In this document: positions 33,681 to 47,614 of the stretch, piece by piece
How the letters are laid out: every line of letters begins with the position of its first letter
How positions within the stretch are numbered: the stretch's first letter is position 1
DNA from: Monarcha castaneiventris obscurior
Lineage: Eukaryota > Chordata > Aves > Passeriformes > Monarchidae
Assembly: GCA_026261815.1 (NCBI GenBank)
Contig: JAMPIT010000493.1
Coordinates: 9,937,501-10,001,500 of the forward strand
Direction: 5' to 3'
Length of the DNA stretch: 64,000 nt
Program-made: the position numbers and the translations under genes
The notes under the pieces: model-generated
Told to the model about the DNA's origin: nothing
Seen by the model: the letters and a program-made list of their open reading frames with translations, nothing else
Databases searched by the model: none

Positions 33681-35549
33681 CAGCCCTTCCTTACCCCCAT
33701 TCCTTATCCCCTCTTCCCAGAGAAGCCACCCCAGGGCACAGCAGGGCACGGCCCCTCGGCCAAGCTCTGTTTGCACGCCCGAAAGATGCCCAGGAAAGCT
33801 GATCCTGATTTCCTCCTCCTTCCTGCAGAGCCACGGGACAGCAAAACCCCTCCCCAAAGCCCAGCTCGGGTCCCTCCTTGTGCAAAGGGGATTAAAAACC
33901 AGGATCCTGCAGGACAAACAAGGACACTTCTGCTGCTCCTTTCCAGCAATCATCGCTCTCCCTCCCCTTTTTTATCCCAGCCTCTGCAGAAATGCTCCTG
34001 CTTTGCCAGCGTGAGGCTTTCCACGCTTTCCCCCCTCATCCCTGGGTGCCAGCGGGGTGGGGAGAGACCCAGAGCTGCCCTCTGCTCCCATGGGAATCCT
34101 CTCCGGTGCCCCCTGCATCCCACAGGGCTCTGTTTGCTTTGGATCCGAGCTCGGGGGTGACTCAACCTGACCTTTCCTGTTTTCCGAGTCAAGGCCTGGG
34201 ATCAGACACAAGATGTTGGAATTTAATCCCCTTCAGGGGCTGACGGGGAGCTGCTGGATCAGGGAATGGATCTGGTGGGAGCCTCGTTGTCTCAGCTGAA
34301 CGAGGACCCCTCGTGCTCCCCTAAAAACCCTTCCCGGGGCTCTTCCTGCTGCCGAGGGAGCTCCAGGGACACCCGGCAGTGCCAGCCCCAGCCCGGGGGC
34401 AGCTCAGGGCATCCTCCAGGGTCACATCCCAAAGTTAATCCCGAGGATCGCTCAGATCCCCCTGACTGACCAGCACCAGGCTGGGAGTTACAGGACAGAG
34501 CCTCCTTAGCCCAGATTCCCCTAAAACAGCCCCAAAATCACTGAAATTTGCCTGCAGAGCCTTCCCAGGCACAGAGGGCTCTTCCCACACAAGGACACTC
34601 CGTGGCCACCCCGCTGTCCTCGTGGCTCCTGCTCTCACAAAAGCTGCCAGACCAGTAGGACTGGATTTGATTCTCTTCGGGGGATTTCTACTTTGTGGGT
34701 TTTTTTTTTTTCCTCCTGTCCCCAAATCCCCAAATCCTGCCCCAGTCACACAGGAAAAATGGGGCTGTGGCTGTGCAGTTTCGGGTCACCGGGGAGAGCT
34801 CGGATTTGTCACCTTTTTGGGGGGCGTTGTTCAGGCTGGATCCTCTTGGAAACAACTTGGTCTGGACACCAAACCTGGATCATTTAACCCCAAAAGATAA
34901 AATATCAGATTCCAGTCAGTCTTTGAGCCAATTGAGGACAAATGATAAGGTGACAGATAAGGAAATAATTAAATAAAAGCCCACGAGGAGCTGCACGTGC
35001 AGTGGGAAACGGGATCCTGCTTTCCTATGGATAATCCTCGGGGCCTGTGGATTCTCTGGGGTCTGGGATAGGGGGAGGGCACGTGGCTGTTCTTGTTCTT
35101 AGCAGGGTTTAACCAAATCTCCACAAATTACAAAAAAAAAGGATCCCTTCAACATCCTCTGTGTGGAAATTTGGCTGGAATTGGAGCAGGAGGACACAGG
35201 GCAGGGAGGAGAGGACACAGACCCATCCCACACAAATCCATACCCAAACCCAAACCCGCTCTGGATTTGAGCTCAGGCACACAAAAAGGACGCTAAGAAG
35301 CCTCGGAGGGTTTCAAAACCAGCCCAAACTGTTCTCTGAAGAGCAAACACTCCCCTCTGCCAGGCCCCGGGGCTGGGGGCAGGAGGACGATCCCGATCCC
35401 AGAGCCGGGAGCTGATCCCAAAATCCTCCTTTGTTTCTCAGCTTCGCCTTTTCTCTGCCGGGTTTTTTTTTTGTTTTTTCCCCTTTTTCTTCCCTTTTTC
35501 CCCCTGCCAGGTAACAATACCTCCTTTCAGGCCCTGCCAAAGCCCTGCT
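33681..35549. other. Intergenic, no gene recognised
   Basis: GC-rich non-coding sequence with short A and T runs. No CR1 or tandem array recognised. Confidence 0.5.
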
Positions 35550-36605
35550 CGAGCCCTCTCCGATAAGAGCTGGCAGCGGAGGGAACTGCCATCGATATTT
35601 GGGTGAATTTTAACAACCTGAGCGCAGCCCCGGGGGGGAATCACAATCAGCACCTGGGCCGTGTTTAAAAGCGCCCCTTTCAAACTCATCTTCTCCCTGC
35701 CCAGATCCCCCCGAATTCCCGGTAAATCGCTCTCCAGCGGCTGCAAAGACAGAGCTTAGAGCCGGGACTAAGCCTCCAGCCGCGCTCCGTGCCCAGGTAC
35801 GTTCTCCTGATGCTTCTTTTAAAACCTTCCCCTTAAGCCCGGCTTGATTTTGGAGCCCAGCAGAGCTCGCAACCCGAATGTCTCGAGCGCAGCTTTCGGA
35901 ATTGGGTGTTAAAAAAATAAACTGAGCGATGTCTTTTGTCCCCCGGGCTTTTCCCCGAGGGCTGCCACCGGGAATTCGGGAATTTTGCTGGGAGGCAGCC
36001 CCGGTTTTCCTCCCGTTCCTCCCAGCCCGAAATGGGTTTGGATGTTGTGTGGGAGCCCAGGGTGATGATAAAGAGCGTTTGGAAGTGAAACTCCGCACCC
36101 AGGTACAAACACAGCCTCCGGAGCCGGATTTATAATCGAGTTTTGCCTCCCGAAAATTCAGTGAAAATCCAAAAGCCAGGCAGTCAGAGGCTTTCTGTGT
36201 AATTTTTAAGAGCTGGCAAACATTTCTCGGGAAAGAAAAAAACAAAAAAAACCCGGGAGCTGGAGGGTGTAGTGCTCAGAATAAACTTTTCCCACTTAGC
36301 AGCAGGATGAGTTTTTTCACCAAAAAAAAAAGAAAAAAAATCTGATTTTTGCCAAGCTGAATGGTCAGAGCGTGTTTCCAATCTGTCACAGGTAGAGAGA
36401 GACACACACAGAAAATCCCTGCCCTCCTCATTTCTGGGGTTTTTATCTTCTTCTCCCTTAATTTTAACACCATGGGTGTTATTTTTTCGTCTCACCATAA
36501 GCTGTTCCTGCTTTTTGGCCACTTCAGCGAAGGAAATTGGAATAAACGATATTCCTCTGCAAGGCCTCGTTGTAAAACTGAAAGGAAATTAATTAATTAA
36601 TTAAA
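35550..36605. promoter_or_regulatory. Candidate conserved non-coding region, about 9 kb upstream
   Basis: About 1 kb of unique sequence without CR1 or tandem repeats, including CGATATTTGGGTGAATTTTA, GATTTATAATCGAGTTTTGC and CAGTGAAAATCCAAAAGC. Open frames in it lack known domains. Confidence 0.28.
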
Positions 36606-37149
36606 GAGCAGTTCCGTTGATGAATTTTGCAGCGATTTAGAGAGGAATTAAACCTCTCACTGCCCCGGTGGCTCCTGGGCTTGTCCTGCCCCTTGGAGGC
36701 TCCAGGTTGGGATGGAGACCTGGAGCTCCATAAAATCCCCTGAAATTCCATTTCAGCACCTCCCAAACGAGATTCAGGGTCCTCACCCCTTGCCACATCC
36801 AGCAAAAATCCCCCCCAAAAATCCCCAAATCCGAGCAGGATTCCTTAAATTCTATTTAAATTCCTTTAAATTCCTTAAATTATCAGGACAGGGCAGAAAA
36901 TGGGAAGCTCCATGAAGATGTCAGGGATGCAGCCCTGGGGCCAGCAGTGCCACTGCCCAAACGGGCACCTTGAAATCACCTCAAAAAGGCTTTTCCCATG
37001 GAAAAGGGACTCGGGAGCTGCTTGGAGCCGGGACAGAGAACACTCAGGGGAGCAGGAAAATGATGTCCCACACTCGGCACGGCTGGGAAAGGCTCTGCCA
37101 GGGTCACATCCTGTCCCTGAGCCATGAGAGACACGGCCACATCCAGCAG

Positions 37150-37450
37150 CAGAGGCAAAACTCCCCAAAAAATCCCAAAAAATCCCAAAAAATCAAAAAA
37201 ATCCCAAAAAATCCCAAAAAATTTCCAAAAAATCCCAAAAATATCCCAAAAATATCCCAAAAAATCACCAAAAAATCCCAAAAAAAATCCTCAAAAAATA
37301 AAACAAAATCCCAAAAATCCCCCAAAAAATCCCCCAAAAATTCCCAAAAAAATAAAAAAAAAAATCCGAATAATCCCCAAAAAATCCCCAAAAAAATCTC
37401 AAAAAAATCCCTAAAAATCCCCAAAAAAATCCCAAAAAATCCCAAAACAA
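37150..37450. repeat. A-rich degenerate repeat (AAAATCCC)n
   Basis: About 300 bases of CCAAAAAAT and CCCAAAAAT variants with irregular A-run lengths. Translations are Lys/Asn/Pro/Ser repeats and carry no meaning. Confidence 0.92.
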
Positions 37451-38019
37451 TTGGAGCAGAGCAAAGCCCAGAGCGTGGCAGGCTCAGCATGCCCTGAGGG
37501 GCTTCAGGGACAGGAGGGGACTCTCAAAACCCAGAGGGGAAGGAAAGAAACACAAAGCACCAAAAACTCCTCTCATCGATGGTGTGTGTGAAATGAAATC
37601 TCCACAGAGAGCCCGGGCCCGGGGCAGCCAGGCCCAGCTCTAGGCCGGCCTACGTGAGCCCGGCTTTAGGCCTGTGTGTGCACACCTCCAACAAATCCCT
37701 GTTTATTGCTCAGCAGAGAAAACTGCGGGGTTTTTTTTTTACATAAATAATCCCCGTGTAAATAAACTCCCCACCCTGAGCAAACTCCGAGGGATCCCGG
37801 CGCAGATTTCTCTATTTTTCAAATAAATCCTCCTCTCCCCCTCCCACCCCTCCGTGGAGCTGGCAGCTCCGATTTCCAAATCACTGCGGGGCTGGCAGCT
37901 GGAAACAACCCAAACAAACAATTTTACAAGTTCCAGAAGTCGAAACCCCCCTCCTCTCCCTCCCCAAACCCACCCTTCCAAACACCCCCTTTTATTTTAT
38001 ATTTTATTTGGTTTTTTTT

Positions 38020-38510
38020 TTTCTTTTTTTTTTAAATTCCTCTCAATTTCTGGTTGAATTTGAGGAGCTGGCTCTGAGGAAATCGGTGACCCAGGGACAT
38101 CTGCAAGCCATTAGGGCCCAGACTTCAGGTAGCTCCCAGCAACACGTGCTGGCCACATTACACCCTCCAAGGATATTTCCACAACTTTCCTTCTCCAAAT
38201 AAACAGTCGGGCTCTGCCTGCATTAGGCAGGAGCTGCACAAACAGGTAGAGAGAATGGCAGTTTTATTCCCCTTCCCAATTCGGATGGATTTTCTTGTAA
38301 AGCTGCTGCTGGGCTCTGTAATTTGAACTATTGCTCGGAAAACAGAGCAGGGCTGGTTTGAAATTACCACAAGGTTTATCCCTCTGGATGGGGCTCGGAA
38401 CTGGGCACGGAATTCAGCCCTGAGCTGCTCCCTGGGTGAGAGAAAGGGATGAAAAATAAAGATATCACATTGAGGATCCACCAGGAGCTGAGAGCTGGGC
38501 TGGGATAATT
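38020..38510. promoter_or_regulatory. Candidate enhancer, about 7 kb upstream
   Basis: Unique segment immediately before the 100-bp satellite array. It holds CAACTTTCCTTCTCCAAATA, CTGCATTAGGCAGGAGCTGC, CTGTAATTTGAACTATTGCT and ATTACCACAAGGTTTATC (the last containing a RUNX-type ACCACAA word). Confidence 0.33.
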
Positions 38511-38619
38511 TTTATTTTTATTTTTAAGCAGGTTTTGTGCCTCGTAAAGAGATTTGAATCCTCTTTAACCTGGCTGAGAGAGATCTCACGGTGACACAGT
38601 GACCCCTCAGCAGCCCTGA

Positions 38620-39510
38620 TTTATAAGGAAAAATGGATAAAAAGAGGTAGAAAATGATGGTGCCACCAACATTCCCTGCAGGACTCTTTTCCTTTTGTCC
38701 CTATCACTCATTTTTAAGGAAAAATGGATTAAAACAGGTAAATGATGAAGGTGATCCTGTGCCACCAACGTTCCCTGCAGGACATTTTCCCTTTTCTCTG
38801 CATCCTTCATTTATTTAAAAAAAAATAATCATAAAAGTCAGTGAATTGGGATGGTGATCCCTCACCACCAGCATTCCCACCAGGACGTTTTTCCTTTTAT
38901 CCACATCACTCGTTTATAAGGAAAAATGGATAAAAACAGATAAATTACGAAGGTGATCCTGTGCCACCAACATTCCCTGCAGGACATTTTTCCTTTTCTC
39001 TGTATCCTTCATTTATTAAAAAAAAAAAAAATCATAAAAGTCAGTGGATTGGAATGGTGATCCCTCACCACCAGCTTTCCCTGCAGGCCATCTTTCCTTT
39101 TGTCCCTATCACTCGTTTATAAGGAAAAATGGATAAAAACCAGGTAAATGATGATGGTGATCCTGTGCCACCAACGTTCCCTGCAGGGAATTATTCCTTT
39201 TCCCCAGATCCCTAATTTATAACAAAAAATGGATAAAAACAGGCAGGAAATGCTGGTGATCCCTCACCACCAGCATTCCCACCAGGACGTTTTTCCTTTT
39301 ATCCACATCACTCGTTTATAAGGAAAAATGGATAAAAACAGGTAAATGATGATGGTGATCCTGTGCCACCAATGTTCCCGGCAGGGAATTATTCCTTTTC
39401 CCCAGATCCCTAATTTATAATGAAAAATGGATTAAAACAGGTAAATGATGATGATGATCCTGTGCCACCAACGTTCCCTGCAGGGAACTTCCCCTTTTCT
39501 GGAGTGCTCC
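38620..39510. repeat. About 100-bp satellite-like tandem array, 9 units
   Basis: The anchor word CCACCA(A/G) recurs at 38663, 38762, 38864, 38964, 39068, 39168, 39267, 39366 and 39475, spacing 99-109. Each unit has TTATAAGGAAAAATGGAT(A/T)A, GGTGATCC and TTCC(C)TTTT parts. Two versions, GTGCCACCAA and CTCACCACCAG, alternate through the middle, giving a roughly 200-base higher-order period. No coding content. Confidence 0.93.
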
Positions 39511-39904
39511 GATTGTCAGGAATGAAAATTCCCTCTTTTCTCCTCATTCCTGGAGTTTCCTGGTGGCTTTGATCAGTTTTCCCCAGTGATTGGAAGCAGA
39601 TTGATTTATCCCAGCTCATGGGAAGCTCCTCCAGCCCCGGCTCCGAGGGGGTGCTGTGCCTGGAAAATCGGGAAAATCCACAGCCAGCACTGGCCAGGAA
39701 AAAAGTATTCCACAATTTAAAGCTGCACTTTGAGGGGGAAAAAGAGAATAAATTCATTAAAATTCTCCTTTATTCCTCTAAGGAGAAAACTCTTTGGGAA
39801 GGGAGGGAACCACTCAGGGAAGGGCATTTCCATCCCACTCGAAATAAGAGGGGATAAATTTTCCATGGAGGCAAAATCTGCCGAGCTGGGAGCCAAAAAA
39901 AGTC

Positions 39905-40206
39905 CTGGAGGAAAGAAAGAAAGAAAGAAATCATGAAATGCGTGAAGAAATGAATAAATGAATAGATATTAAATAAATAAGTAAATAAGTAAATAAGTAA
40001 ATAAGTAAATAAGTAAATAAGTAAATAAGTAAATAAGTAAATAAGTAAATAAGTAAATAAGTAAATAAGTAAATAAATAATGAATATGAATATGAATAAA
40101 TAATAAATAATAAATAATAAATAATAAATAAATTAAAATAATGAATAATAAATTAAAATTAATAAATTAATACATTGATTAATTAATTAATTAATTAATT
40201 AATTAA
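39905..40206. repeat. AT-rich compound microsatellite (AAGTAAAT, AAATAAT, TTAA)
   Basis: GAAA repeats, then about 12 AAGTAAAT units (39977-40075), then AATAAATAAT words, then TTAA repeats ending at about 40206. Confidence 0.95.
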
Positions 40207-42399
40207 TGCATATTCCGCCCCCGCCTTCCCAAAATCTCCAGATTTATCCCTTTAATCTCCAGTGGTGGGGGCAAAAAAAAAAAAAATTCCCAAGAGCATT
40301 AGTGAAGTCCAAGGCTGTGCCCGGTGGTTTCCAGCTGTGGGAGAAGGAGCAGAAAACAGGGAATTGTTTCTGTTTCCCACCGCGGGGCCAGGGAATGCTC
40401 CAGCTCCGAGCTCCCGGATGGGATCGGGAATAAACCCACGCCAGATTTTCCTTCCCCAAAGTGGGGAGCTGCCCGTCAGCACCGCGATTTCTGGCAGCAA
40501 AGTTGCAAATCCCAATTTTTCCTCCCTTTTTCCTCGGATTCTCCTCCTTTTAGCGCTTCCCAACCTTTTTTTTTTTTTTTTTTTTTTTCCCAGGGGCTTT
40601 TCCCTGCTCACAATTCCTGTCCTGCTGCCTCCAATCTCACCCTAATCCCGATTCTCCACTCCGGTTTTGCCTTCCCGGGACGATTTTTGAAGTGAGAAAT
40701 GAATTCCAGGGGTTGTGCAGGTATTTAACAGACACCAACGCCGCCACCCAGCTCGGAAATAATCGGGATCATTTCCCCCCGGGGCTGGGATTATCCTGCC
40801 GAAATTCCGGAATTCCTTTCACTTCTCTCCCCAGAGCGAGTCCCTCACGGTGCTGCTTTTAGGCAGAAATTAAAAATGGATTTATTTCCACTTGCCCTGG
40901 AGCCTTCAGGCTGCTGGTTTTGTATTTTAAAGAAGTGGGAAAACGCCCGTTTTCCAGATTTTCCGGCCATTCCCAGGATTTGCCGAGCTTCAATCACACG
41001 CTGCTGTCCCCAGCTCGAGGGCTCGGTTTTATCCCGACAGGCCGGAGAAACAGAACCTCAAAATGAATAAAATCTCCAGCAATTCTGAGCTGGAGTCACA
41101 AAATGAATCCAATCCCGAGGAATTCTGAGCTGGATTTCCACCATTAAAGGCAATTCCTGCAGGAATTCCATTCCAGTTAAAGGCCCCAAGACCGTTCCCC
41201 ATCAGCTCCTGCTCCTTTATCTCCTTTTTTATTCCACCTTCTGATAAGGGCCGGGTCAGAATCCCTGAGAAACTCCGGGATTTGGGAAAATGAAGAGATT
41301 TGGGCCAAAAAGGGACCATGGGGAGGCCGTGCCGGAGGTGTCCAACACCTCTGGATCAGCGGGAATTGGAAATGGGATCGAGGGGCTCCGAACCAATCCC
41401 ATAACCTGGGATCCGGGGTGGCCCCACAACACCCAAAGCACAAATTCCACCCCTGCACCGGGAATATTTGGGATATCTGGGAGGGAAACCCGCGGCGTTT
41501 TACACCTGGAATGGCACAGCGTGGGATGCCCGGAGAGCCCGGGAGAGAGGGAAAAGGGGACGGGGGAAAATCAGGGAGAAACGGAATTTTCTGTGCCCAA
41601 AGGGAAAAGCCAGGACGGGGCTGAGCCTTCCCTGAAGGCAAAACCTGGGAATGTTCCTGTGGGATGCAGCTCCGCTCCTGTATTTCATAAAATCCCTCTG
41701 TTGAGGATTTTATTTTCATTTTTATTTTTTATTTTTATAAAATGAAGGGGATTTTTATTATAATCAAGCTGCAATTAACGGAGATGAACCGACCCTGCCA
41801 AAGCCACCCTCGGAAAACACCGGGGCAAACATTCCCGGATAAATCCGAAGGCGCAATCGCACCTGGAATTTGGTATTTTGGGGCCACGGATCAATAATTG
41901 ACGCAGATTTGATATCAAAATGAAGAGATCCGCTGCGGGAACGCCTCTGCTTTTAGGGAATTCCACCACACCCCAAACCTTCCCGGTTTTCCCCCACTGC
42001 GCAGCACGAGCAGGGAAAGGATTTCCCGGGATGGCAGCGGCTTCTCCTTGGATTTCTCACCCCGGGGGGGGTTGGTGGCAGGGCAGAGGCGCCGCTGGGA
42101 GCTCAGAGGGGCCCCGCTGACATCACAGCATCCCTGGGGAAACCTTCCCAACCCCAATCCCAAATCCCGGGGCTCGGAGCAGAGCCTGAACCTCCCCAGG
42201 CTCGAAGGGGAGCGGGATCAAACCCCAAACCCCATCCCGAAGCCCCAAAATTCCATACAAGCACTTCTTGCAGCACAGCTCATGGGAAGCACAGCAATAT
42301 TTTAGATTTTGGGAGAAAAAAACCTCCCCAAAACTTCCCCAAAATCCCCCTCGGGCCGCTCCCAGAATTCCCATCTCCTCCACTCCGTGCGCAAACGCT
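40207..42399. other. Intergenic, no gene recognised
   Basis: Non-coding DNA with T run 40567-40588 and a short duplication of AATTCTGAGCTGGA words at 41090-41140. No gene or mobile element recognised. Confidence 0.5.
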
Positions 42400-43180
42400 T
42401 GGAGAGATTATTCCCTAAAAAACAGGGATTTGGTTTAGTACGAGGCAGGAAAAACGCATCAAGCAGGGGCTCTAATCCTCACTGAAAATCTTCCCTGCTC
42501 TCTGAGCTCGCCACTCGGGCTAAAACAACGTCAATTCCCGAAAAAAAAAAAGGAAAGGAAAACTTCCATCCTGACAGGAGAGCAGCAGCAGCTTTTAAAG
42601 GCAGCTTCCAGCCGGCTGTGATTAATCAGCTTGTCCACCTTGTCCAAATAGCCCATCGAGCAATAATTAAAAATAATAAGCCAGAAATTAGCAAATCACA
42701 CGCAATAACGGCAGAGCTCCTTCCCCCTTTCGCTCTTGTTTATTGTTGGAGCTTGTCAAGCCCCTCGCCTCTCCGGGAAGGCAGAGCCCCTTGCAGCAGG
42801 GTGAAAAATGCCCTAATTCTGACCCTTTTCGGTCAATCTTTTGCCCTCCGAATCGTCCCGGGGTTTGTCTCTGCCAGGCAGCAGCAGAGCCGGGGGACAA
42901 ATCCGTGGTCACCGCCTTTTGCTCCTCTCCAGGTAGATTTTTTTGTGCAGGTTTTGGCCCCAGCTGAGCTCAGAACAATCCCCTGCCCGCGTTCGCTTTG
43001 GCGTTCTGCAACAAACACATTTATTTATTTATTAGATGAGATTTGGAGAGAGAAATCCCAGGACGCGGCACCCTGGAGCTGACAGTGCCCAGGGAAAATA
43101 ATTCAGGTTATCTCCTCGAAGTTTACCTTTTCCACCGCGAGTAACAACGCCAAACTCAGCGTCCCTCTCCTGGAATATGG
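42400..43180. promoter_or_regulatory. Candidate proximal enhancer, about 2.5 kb upstream of SOX9
   Basis: Unique sequence with palindromic TGATTAATCA (42619-42628), GAGCAATAATTAAAAATAAT, and CTTGTTTATTGTTGGAGC near 42736, where FOX-type TGTTTA and SOX-type ATTGTT (42742-42747) overlap. No CR1 or tandem repeat. A good candidate for upstream regulation, including autoregulation. Confidence 0.35.
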
Positions 43181-43686
43181 AATATTCAGCGGAGGGAAGA
43201 AAACAAAACTCTGGGAGAAGCGTCCTCGGTGTTTGGGGAATAAAAACCCCCCCAAATCCTCCTGGAGTCAAACCCCGCTCTGCTCGCAGAGCCCCCGCAG
43301 ACAAAAGCTCTGGAGCGGAGCGCAGCCACTTACCTTCAAACTCACCCAAAGCACAACTATTCCCAAAAGTTTGCAAGCAAAAAAAAAAACCAAAAAACCC
43401 ACCCCAAATCATCACCAGAACCTCAAGGAAAGATAAAAAACAACCAGGAGCTCGCAGGGAGAGGGTTTCGAGCGCGTTTTATTCACAGCTCCTTCCCCGC
43501 TGCCTCGTCCTATTTTTTTTTTTTTTTTTTTTTTTTAATGTATTTATTTTTTTTCCCGTGCCCTTTGCGATCCCTTGAACCCCCCCTCGGCACGGGAACG
43601 GCGACAATCGCGACAGAGGAGCCCCGCCGCGACAGGGCTCGGAGGCGGCCGCTGCCCCCGGGATTGTCCGGCCGCACAAAGGCTGC

Positions 43687-43726
43687 AAATTAAAGCAGCA
43701 AATTAAAGCAGCAAATTAAAGCAGCT
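43687..43726. repeat. 13-bp repeat, 3 copies
   Basis: AAATTAAAGCAGC occurs three times in tandem, about 1.6 kb upstream of the inferred SOX9 start. Confidence 0.9.
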
Positions 43727-44182
43727 TCGAGAAAGCCCCGACTTTAACGCTCGAGTTGAAATGAAAAATTCTGGGCGCGGGGCTTTGGGAAGGGAGCAGC
43801 GCTGCGAGGTTTCTGCCCCGAAATGAGCTGAGGGGAGAAGGGAGAAGGGAGGGAGGTGGGAAAGGGACGCAGCTCTTCGGGAGGTGCCCAAATCCCGGAG
43901 CCTCAAAAACCGGGATCTGCTTTTATTTCCCACCTGGATCAGCACTGCAGTGACAGCCCTGATCTGGTTCTGACCCGCACGGGGAAGCCGCTCGCGGATA
44001 AAAACGCGTGATTCCCATCAATCAATAAAGTTTTCTGTCGAGAGAAATTATCCGCGCTTATCCACGGGTAACCCCGGGAAGCTCCCGGGGCTCGATCCAG
44101 TCACAAAACTTTTTGTGGAGAGGGGGAGGGAGGAGGAGGAGGCCGCTCCTTCCCCCGGCACAGCTCCAGGCCGGGCTGCGGG

Positions 44183-44625
44183 ACCGGGATGGGGAACCGG
44201 GATGTGGGACCGGGATGTGGGACCGGGATGGGGAATTGGGATGAGGAACCGGGATGGGGAACCGGGATGCGGGACCGGGATGGGGAACCGGGATGGGGAA
44301 CCGGGATGGGGAATTGGGATGAGGAAGTGGGATGCGGGACCAGGATGCGGGACCGGGATGGGGAATTGGGATAAGGAACCGGGATGAGGAACCGGGATGC
44401 GGGACCGGGATGGGGAACCGGGATGGGGAATTGGGATGAGGAACCGGGATGGGGAACCGGGATGGGGAATTGGGATGAGGAACCGGGATGGGGAACCGGG
44501 ATGCGGCATCGGGATAAGGAACCGGGATAAGGAACCGGGATGAGGAACCGGGTTGAGGAATTGGGATGCGGGACCAGGATGCGGGACCGGGATGAGGAAC
44601 CGGGATGAGGCACAGGGATGAAGGG
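44183..44625. repeat. 13-bp G-rich minisatellite upstream of SOX9 promoter
   Basis: Roughly 33 tandem variants of a 13-base unit, CCGGGATGGGGAA, with frequent TTGGGATGAGGAA and CCGGGATGTGGGA versions. It ends about 0.7 kb before the inferred SOX9 start. Nearly every unit has GGG, so the + strand could form G-quadruplexes. The long open frames here on the - strand encode Ile-Pro-Val-Pro-His-Pro-Gly repeats and are products of the repeat, not a gene. Confidence 0.9.
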
Positions 44626-45114
44626 TCCCGCAGCCCGCTCCGGCGGCGCAGGGAAAGACGCACCGGGACCACGGAATAGGGAATAAAAGATAATAAAGAG
44701 AAATAATCGCGCAACGCGCGGATGTCGCAGCGCGGGGTGGGGCGGAGACGCGCCGGACCCCCCTCCAAAAAAACCCCCCAAAAAAAGTTTAAAAAGGAGG
44801 AAAAACACTAAAGCCAAGCAGCGATTCGGGGCTATCTGGGGCCGGCCACCGCAAGCCCCCCGTGGCCACCGCCGCCGGTTCCGGGGGGGTTCGGGGGCGC
44901 TCCCGGCGCGGCCCCGGCGCCGTTCCTGAGCCTGGGGCGCCCCCTCGGGACGGAGCCGCGCAGCGCCCGCCGCGCTCCTCTCCGCGCCCCCCGCCCGCCG
45001 CCAGCCGCCCCGAACCATCGGCGGGGATGCCCCGGGGGGGAACCGAGCGGCCGCGGGGGCTCCGGGGGCTGCGCTGGGGCGCTGCGGGACGCGGCCGCTG
45101 CCGAGGTCGCTGTG

Positions 45115-45140
45115 GCCGCCATCGCCGCCATCGCCGCCAT
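45115..45140 (+). promoter_or_regulatory. Triple GCCGCCAT array (YY1-like)
   Basis: GCCGCCAT occurs at 45115-45122, 45124-45131 and 45133-45140, an exact 9-base spacing. The reverse complement ATGGCGGC is the core of the YY1 motif. It lies 175-200 bases upstream of the inferred SOX9 start. Binding is inferred only; a simple GCC-rich microsatellite is the alternative. Confidence 0.4.
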
Positions 45141-45205
45141 CGCCGCCGGGCCGGGCCCTGCCCCCTGCGCGGCGCCGCCAGGCCCCGCCCCCCCGCGCGG
45201 CTCGG

Positions 45206-45210
45206 CCAAT
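45206..45210 (+). promoter_or_regulatory. SOX9: Distal CCAAT box of SOX9 promoter
   Basis: CCAAT in GGCCAATGGG, about 107 bases before the inferred start. This is the classical NF-Y site context and spacing reported for the SOX9 proximal promoter in mammals. Confidence 0.75.
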
Positions 45211-45243
45211 GGGAAGCGGGCGGCCCCCGCGGGCCGCGCTGTG

Positions 45244-45248
45244 ATTGG
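45244..45248 (-). promoter_or_regulatory. SOX9: Proximal inverted CCAAT box (ATTGG) of SOX9 promoter
   Basis: ATTGG in GTGATTGGGCGGG, about 69 bases before the inferred start and 38 bases from the distal CCAAT box. It abuts a GC box (GGGCGGG, 45247-45253), so NF-Y and Sp-family binding sites overlap. Confidence 0.75.
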
Positions 45249-45282
45249 GCGGGCCGGGCCGGGCGCGCGGCCCCGCGCTGGG

Positions 45283-45289
45283 TATTTAA
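45283..45289 (+). promoter_or_regulatory. SOX9: SOX9 TATA-like box (TATTTAA)
   Basis: TATTTAA within GGGTATTTAAGCGCG is the only AT-rich word in a GC-rich stretch and lies about 440 bases before the ATG. SOX9 promoters in mammals have a TATA-type element with CCAAT boxes upstream, and the same arrangement is seen here. Transcription should begin about 25-30 bases downstream, near 45313. Confidence 0.8.
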
Positions 45290-45312
45290 GCGCGCGGTGC
45301 GCGGCGCGGGCA

Positions 45313-47614
<2,302 letters not shown>

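Noticed and set aside
44101..45018. 305-codon open frame on the - strand upstream of SOX9
   Set aside because: Product of the 13-bp minisatellite and CpG island.
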